From Candidatus Woesearchaeota archaeon (GTDB lineage Archaea > Nanobdellota > Nanobdellia > Woesearchaeales > WJKV01), in contig JAHWHE010000043.1 in the NCBI GenBank assembly GCA_019323495.1, forward strand, positions 1 through 9,471: 9,471 nt of DNA, written 5' to 3'. Below, in pieces: positions 1 to 7,000 of the stretch. Position numbers and translations under genes: made by a program. Each line of letters starts with the position of its first letter. The first letter of the stretch is position 1. The notes under the pieces are model-generated. The model was not told where the DNA came from and made no database searches. It was given only the letters and a program-made list of their open reading frames with translations.

Positions 1-22
1 CATTATCACAATACAAGACAAC

Positions 23-27
23 AGGAG
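23..27 (+). promoter_or_regulatory. Possible ribosome binding site (AGGAG)
   Basis: AGGAG lies 11 bases before the TTG at 39, a rather long spacing. A second AGGAG at 43-47 lies only 3 bases before the ATG at 51, which is too close for a typical site. Neither decides the start. AGGAG is also common by chance in this AGA/AGG/GAG-rich coding sequence, and the frame is open upstream, so both may be ordinary codons. Confidence 0.2.
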
Positions 28-38
28 ATTCTGCACCG

Positions 39-1088
39 TTGCAGGAGTTGATGAAGACCTCAGCTGAAAGGTTTACAGAAAGGACCCAGACTTTCGAGCC
101 AGAGAGGCAGTCAAGATTATTGAAAGCAGTGCTTGAGTTTGCACGAACAGGAGATGCAAGAACAGGCATCAATATAATAGAGATAGAAGCAGCAATCACT
201 TTGACAGGAGAAGACTTAAAGCAATTGCTCGCAATGCCTTCCAGCCAAATCGATAGTATTTGGGCTCAGATATATAGAGCGCTCAGCGCTGACAGGCAAG
301 GACAGTATCAAGACATAGATATAGCTGCCAGGAAAAACCTAGCAGACCATAGTTCTGCATTAAGAAGAGGAGAATTCGCAGAAAATCCTTTGGCAGACAT
401 CTTCTCGCCTATATTGAATTTTGCTTATCTCACAGGACAGGGTTATCCAGTGACTTCAGCAGACGCATCTGCCTTATTCGGAGCTGCACAGGCAGCTGCC
501 CAGAAGAATGATGCATTATTGAAAGAAAACGCAGACAGGCTTGCTGCAGAAGATGTCACAAGGATAAGCGGCATTACAGAAGCATCAGCTGCAGAGCAAG
601 CAGAAGACGTCACAGCAGCGCAGACAGAAGCGATTGCTGCTCGTGAAGCGCTGGATAAAGCAAGAAGAGAGCTTGAAGAACTTCCTGCTATAGAAGAAGC
701 CCCTGCCGCTCCAACTGTTGCAGCTCCTGCAATGGCGGCAGAGATCGCAGCAAGAAGAGCTGCAAAGATTGCAGCAGCTAGGAAGATTGCTCCAGGCACA
801 TTGGCCCCTGTAACTGCTGTTTCAATCGACGATCTTGTGACTCAGATTTCCACTTTGGCCAGCGAGTTTGACTTCAGCGGTCCAGAAGACAAGCTGATTG
901 AATTCTTGAAAGAGCAGGCAAGAGTAATGGCAAGCTATGACAGAGAGTTGACAGGAGAAGAAATACAAAGGATATTCACTGAATCTGTCAAAGGCCTGAA
1001 AAAGAGAGCGAATGAACTAAGAGACCAGGCAGAAAGAGAGAACAATGTTGATCTTTTGGCTTTGCTTGACAAATTAATGACATTGCCT
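39..1088 (+). other. N-terminal helical region with Ala/Pro-rich linker (residues 1-350)
   Basis: No catalytic motif is recognised. Residues 1-146 look mostly helical and soluble. Residues 147-215 are rich in Ala, Glu, Lys and Arg with little Gly or Pro and probably form a coiled coil. Residues 215-258 form a low-complexity Ala/Pro linker with several APA and AAP steps. Residues 260-350 return to charged amphipathic helix before the first VDTCC domain. The layout suggests a helical oligomerisation or spacer module joined by a flexible hinge. That reading rests on composition only. Confidence 0.5.
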
Positions 1089-4000
1089 GACGAACCTAAA
1101 TTTGATGAATTCAGATACCGCGATGTAACTAATAGGATCCGCGATCTTCCAGAAGCCCTTGATGAACTTGAGCAGAAAGCTCCAGGCTATCAGATCTTCG
1201 GTTTTATGAGGGATGCAGGCGTTATGTTAACAGGCGCATTGATTAGCAATCCAGAAAGAAATGTCAATGCCATGACAGTGACTAGGGAAACACTTGGGGA
1301 CTCATATAGCAAAATTACTGACATGATAGAAATCGCACAGGGCATTATCGAAGAAGAATTCGAGCCGAGTATGCGAAGATTATTAGAACAAGAAGTGGCG
1401 AACGCAAGAAGAGAAAAGAGGGCATTATCTCCAGAACTAACAAGTAGAATAATTGATGCAATGACAAGTATGACTGCAATGTACGAATCCAAGAATAGGG
1501 ACGGATCAAAGAGATCAGGCAGCGTGCTTCTGCCTTATGACGAAGACATGTACGGCAAAAAAACAAGCAAGGATGTTCAAAAGATGATTGACAAGATGAT
1601 TGAAACAGGCGCCGTTCCTTCTGCATTTGCCACAGGCATGGCAAGAGTAGAGGTATTCAATAATTATGACAGGTTCAAATCTGTAACTGCCGCCTTGTTC
1701 AGGGAAAAGATGCAGACAGACCCAGAATTCAAGAAGGCAATGGACACTTTCTATGAAAACTACATCAGGAACAAATTGATTGAAGGCGATGTAATAGACG
1801 AACAAGGACGTCCAATCATCGGCAAGGCAGTCTTTGTCGACACCTGCTGCAAATCAATACCGTTGTTGCTTGAAATCTTGGTAAATGAAAAGAATCCTGT
1901 TGTAGAGACAAAGAGCTATTTCTGGGCCTCAGACTTCACAGATAAAAATGTAATATATTCAAAAGCAGACAGGGGAGCTATGAAAAGGATAGAAAATCTT
2001 ATGATTTATTCTACAACAGACCCTGAAAGTCTAATAGATAAGCCTAATTTCATGGCACAATTCTATAAAGAAAAGTATATTGACAACATGTACGTCTTGT
2101 TCGGACTGCAGAGAGACATATTAATGCGTAAAGAAGCTACACAAACCGCACCAGAAGTCCTTGTCGCAGCAGAGATTGCAGATTTCGAGACAAGAACCGA
2201 TAACATTATTACAAGAGTTTCACGAAAAGTCAGGCTTCCTTCTATCGCAAATGAATTAAGCAAGCTGGAAATACAATCCTTTAGCTTGCTGTACAGGCTG
2301 ATGGACAATATGGGCAAGCCAGGCTTCCCAGAGATGGTAGTAAGGTTCCAGATTGTAAAAGACAAATTGAGGGCTGCAAGATACGCATACTCGTCAGGAA
2401 CAGCTTATGAATTCAAGGAAACTCCATATAAATTAGACCAGACAACAGCAGAAGAGTTCGCGATTGCCCTTGAAAACAGGCTTGTATTAAGGACAGAGGT
2501 ATTCCAGATCATCTACGAATATCTTTCAGGCGAGAAATTCGATCCTGAAACAACAATGGCTTTCGCTGTCAAAGAAGCGCTTGATGTTGAAGAAAGATTA
2601 GAATTATTGACAAGATTAGAAAACAAGCTGACAGAGATGGGTGTCGATAAGAAGATAAGGGATAGAGAGATTGCAGAAGCATTGAACAAGCTTGCAGAAG
2701 TTGGAACCAGGGTCCACAGGGACGATGTCATTACTAAAGAGGATGCACTGTACTGGGATTACCACGAAACGCTGCACACAGTATGGGACAATCTGAATGC
2801 TGAACAGCAGGCAGAATTCCAGAGAACCCTTGAGGATGTTAAACTAGAGCTTCCAGACGCATTAAAGAACATGCCAGAAGTAAAAGAACTATTAGATAAT
2901 ACAGAAGAATTCTTTGTCGTGCTTGCAACAACTGACAGATTGCCATTGACAAGCACTGGCCCTGAGCAGGACAAATTGATTTCGCAGATTATAATGAATT
3001 CGCCAAGCTTGATGGCAATTTTCAATACAGACACATATAGATTGTTCACAGGCATGGCAAAAGCAGTATTGAACAAGGAAGTTACAGTAAAAGAACTGAT
3101 GCAGCAGAGAAGACCTGACTTGTTCGAAAAGATCGAGAAGGCAAAAACGCCAGAAGTGGCTGCAATATCTGATCTGCAGGATGTTATTTCAAGAGAGGTA
3201 GCAAGAGGCGAGCAGCCTATTGCAAAGTTCGACCTAAAGAAATCAGTAGCAAAGATGTTCAAGGACACTAACAACCTTGACAGTGCGATGGCAAACAGCT
3301 TGCTGGGTGCAGTATTCAGACTATATACTACTCCAGAACAAGTAGACCAGATGATAGAAGAGACAGAATGGCCTGGTGTTGCAGCTGAAAAAGTGAAAAA
3401 TGTCAAGGCAAGGCTGCGGCGTTATGCAGATTACATAAATACACTAAGAGACGAGGCAGCAACCAATGAGTTGCTGGAAACAGAAAGACAATTGCCAGAA
3501 GCGCAGAGGACGTTCACTCAATTCTATAATACATATTATGACAATTATGCAAGCGAGATAATACTTGTAAGAGCAGTTGATTATGCAGACAAGACACTCA
3601 CTGACTTGTTCAAAGACATAGACAGGCTGACAGAGGTCATTGCGCAAGAAAACAGGGACATAGTAGAGCTCGAAAGAGGCCTGCAAGCTGCAGAGCAAAG
3701 GACTTCTCTTTTGATAGCTCTAAGCAGGATTGACTGGTTCACAGACACAGAAAAAAGCGAATTCCAAAGAGAAATTGTAATGCTTCAAGGATTCATAAGC
3801 GAGAGCGAGAAAGAAATTGCAAAGAAGACTTCTGAACTTGCCCAGCTGAGAAAAGAGCTAGATTCAAGGACCAAGAACAGATTGAATGTTGCAAGAATAG
3901 TATTAAGGGATGTAAGAGACATTGCGCAAGAAAACAAGGATGCTTTGAGAAAATCGCCTGTCGTGAATAGAAGGCTGAATAATCTTGTAAAACAATATAC

Positions 4001-7000
4001 CTACAGGAATTTCTTGCTGGGATTGACAGACATCGAAAGAAAAGTCATAAAGTCTCTTGCAGTCGAGCCTGATATTGGCGACCAGATACTGAAGCAGCCT
4101 ACAGAAACCTTCAATATGGTGGACCAGGCACTTGTTGATGATTTCATTACATATCTTGCAAAGATTGGCTACGAATTCACATTAAGCTATAATGTTCCTT
4201 CAGACATAGTATTGAAAGGGGAAAATTTCGAAGCAGTATCCAGCCTCGAAAGTAAATTGTCAAAGCTGCCTGAATTGGGAATCAAAGGCAGTGCAGCAAC
4301 ATTAACAGCAAAACTCCAGGCCAATACAAAAACATTGGTTGATGCAGAATATCTCGCTTCAAGCGACATAAATGAATTGAGCAACTTCATCTCTAGACTT
4401 GTCAAGGACAATGAAATCATCCCATTGACAGGAAGATTAGGATACGATGATAATTCATTACTGAATACAGTTTATCTTGATCAAAACAACAATATTCTGA
4501 GCAATTTCGATCTGAATGCACAGCTGGTTACCTTCCTAGGCGCAGACAACTGGCGAAGAATACCTACAATAATTAACGATCAGACACTGCTTGACTGGAA
4601 AAAATTAAGACAGGAAGGAAAAGACAAAGAAGCAGAAGACCTGATCAAAAACAGCCTTGTTGCAGAGTTCCTGAACACATACAGGTACAAGAAAGCTTCA
4701 GAAACAGCACTTCCATTGTCTGTATTTAAGGAAGTCGGAAGAGTCATTGCAAAAGAAAAACAAAAGATAAGAGATCTTGCGCGAATACTGGCAGAAGATC
4801 CAGACAGCCCACTATCGCTTGAAGAAGCAAGCGAGAAAGGAATCAACATAAAGAAGATACAAGCTGCAAAGAGATTAAGGCGCGGCATTTCAGACAGGCT
4901 GATAAGAGAGTTGCAGCTTGCAGAAGTGAGAGCAGAGCTTGTTAAAACTGTTGACGAGCAGAAAAAACAGCATCCAAGGGCGTCTGCTGAAGATCTCGCA
5001 AGATTGACCATCCTTTCAGCTGTCTTTGAAAAAGATCTTCCATTAGAAAGTGTTAATTCTGAAATAGCCAAGCTTACTGCACAGGAGCTTCCTGCAGAAG
5101 CCAGCAGCATAATCAAGGAGCAGGATCTTGTCAGGCTGATATCAACTCTAACTGATGAATTAGCAGTAGGAGTTCTGTTGGGAGACGAATTGAATATACC
5201 TCCAGAAAAAAGATTATTCACTAAGCTCTACCAGGACATCCAGACAAAACCAGCATTTATGGGCTTCGACGGCAAGATTGATTTCTATCGCAAAGTGAAT
5301 GAATTCAACGAAAGAGCTGAAGAATACAAAAAATTCACAGACGAATCCTTGCGCTTGTTCGAACAAGGACAATTGATGCAGGACATACTCTTGCTAAGAG
5401 CAGAAGCAGAATATGGCGGATACCTGGCAGAAGTACATAACCTTAACAACAATCTTGAATTGATATTAGAGGATATAAGAGCAGACTCAAAACAGAGACT
5501 ATCAACGCTTTTCAGGGTATTGCTAGAGCAGCCAAAAACAGCAGCAAGGAGCCAGGAAATAATTAGGAATTATTATTTGCCTCAAATAAAAGATCCTCAA
5601 CTTGTCTTGATGCGCGATGAATTGGCAAGCATAGAGAAAAGAATTGCAGGATTAAAAGGAGAAGGCGATTCACAGGACGAGCTTGAAGAAGCCTTAGAGG
5701 AGCAATCAGAATTAATCAATGATATGAAAGATCATAAAGAATCCCTCGACTTTGCAGAAAAAGTAAGGGAGCAACTGATTGATTTCATTAAAAAAGATGG
5801 ACTTTCAATCGAAAAACTTCTTGAACAGGAAGCGTACAGCCAATCCGATCTAGAAGAAACAGCTGTACAAGTTGGAGATAGAATCAGTATTGAAACCCAC
5901 AATTCTCAACTGAATAATTATGAATTAGTCAATGACCTTGGACAGGAGATCTGGGGCAAGCTTGGCGGCGATAGCAACAGAATGAAGATTTACAGGAACA
6001 AGGAAGGTAAGCCAGAAAAAGTCTTGATTGAAGTAGGAGATGCAAGAGGAACTGGCTATGAAGCTGCAATCATCAAGAGATTAAAACAACAAGTCTTTGA
6101 CTACTTGGAAGAATTCTATCCTGGCTTCAAGGAATTATCGCTTGGCGGAAGATTGACGCTCGTAAACAGGATTTTCACTCAAGTTACAGAAGGCAAGTTT
6201 GCAGAGGAAACCGCACAATATGTAGAAATAGATCTAGTCACCAATAACATAGAGTACAGCACAGTCGGCAGGCCAATCTTTGTATTGAAAGCAGACGGAA
6301 CAGTAAGAAGATTGCAGCCAGTCGAAAAGATAGGTTCTATGGTGATGGGCCAATACAAGGAAGGCTTCCAGTTCGGAACAGGCGCAGCATCCTTGGAAAT
6401 GGGAGACAGGCTGATATTGTTCTCAGAAGGCATGAGCGAAGGTCTTGAAGAAAAGATCAGAAATGCAGCAGACCTTGACTCTATAATAGATTTCAAGGAA
6501 AAGATTCTGGAACAATTGCCAGAACAAAGAAATGATCAGGCAATGACTATAGTGGACATCCTTGAACCAGAGCTGGTAAAAGCACCGACATTCAAGCCAG
6601 TTGACAAGGCATTGCTTGACGAATTAAAGAGATATGCAGAAATCGTAGACAGGTCTGGTGACCCTGCAGAGCTCCACAAAGCATATGTCGAAGTCTCTAA
6701 ACTGCTTGAACCGTATGCAGAATTATCAAGAGAAGAAATCAGGATGCTGGTCGAGATAAAAAGAACAGCCATACTTAAACTATACAAAGATTCAGTAGAC
6801 CCTGAAATGTTCCCATCCACAGATTATCTTTTAGATCTGTACTATGATCCTACGTCAAGAGAATCCAAACTGACAAGTTTAAGGAACGGCGCAAAAGTTG
6901 CAGAAGAACTAGTTAAAACACATCCTGATGCAGTTTACATAGGTCTTCCAAGAGATGCAGACATCATGCTGAGATTCTTGCTTGAACTTCATCCAGAGAA

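Noticed and set aside
443..799. Reverse-strand Ala/Ser-rich open frame resembling a hydrophobic secreted peptide
   Set aside because: It is the complement of the Ala/Pro-rich linker and Ala-rich coiled coil. GCA/GCT codons read backwards give Cys, Ser and Ala, so the apparent hydrophobicity is an artefact.
2759..3406. Reverse-strand open frame of 215 codons
   Set aside because: It lies wholly inside the giant gene. Its product is Ser-, Leu-, Cys- and Phe-rich, as expected from reading the complement of Glu/Lys/Arg-rich codons. It overlaps the HExxH region, which is coding on the + strand.
3540..3660. HD-domain-like resemblance (V-R-A-V-D-Y-A-D) near the start of the main coiled coil
   Set aside because: No His-Asp metal-binding pair or other HD-family motifs are present nearby. 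The resemblance is a short helical coincidence.
4580..5221. Reverse-strand open frame of 213 codons
   Set aside because: Its low-complexity Ser/Leu-rich product mirrors the helical region on the + strand, and I recognise no motif in it. The + strand frame is continuous here with consistent codon use.
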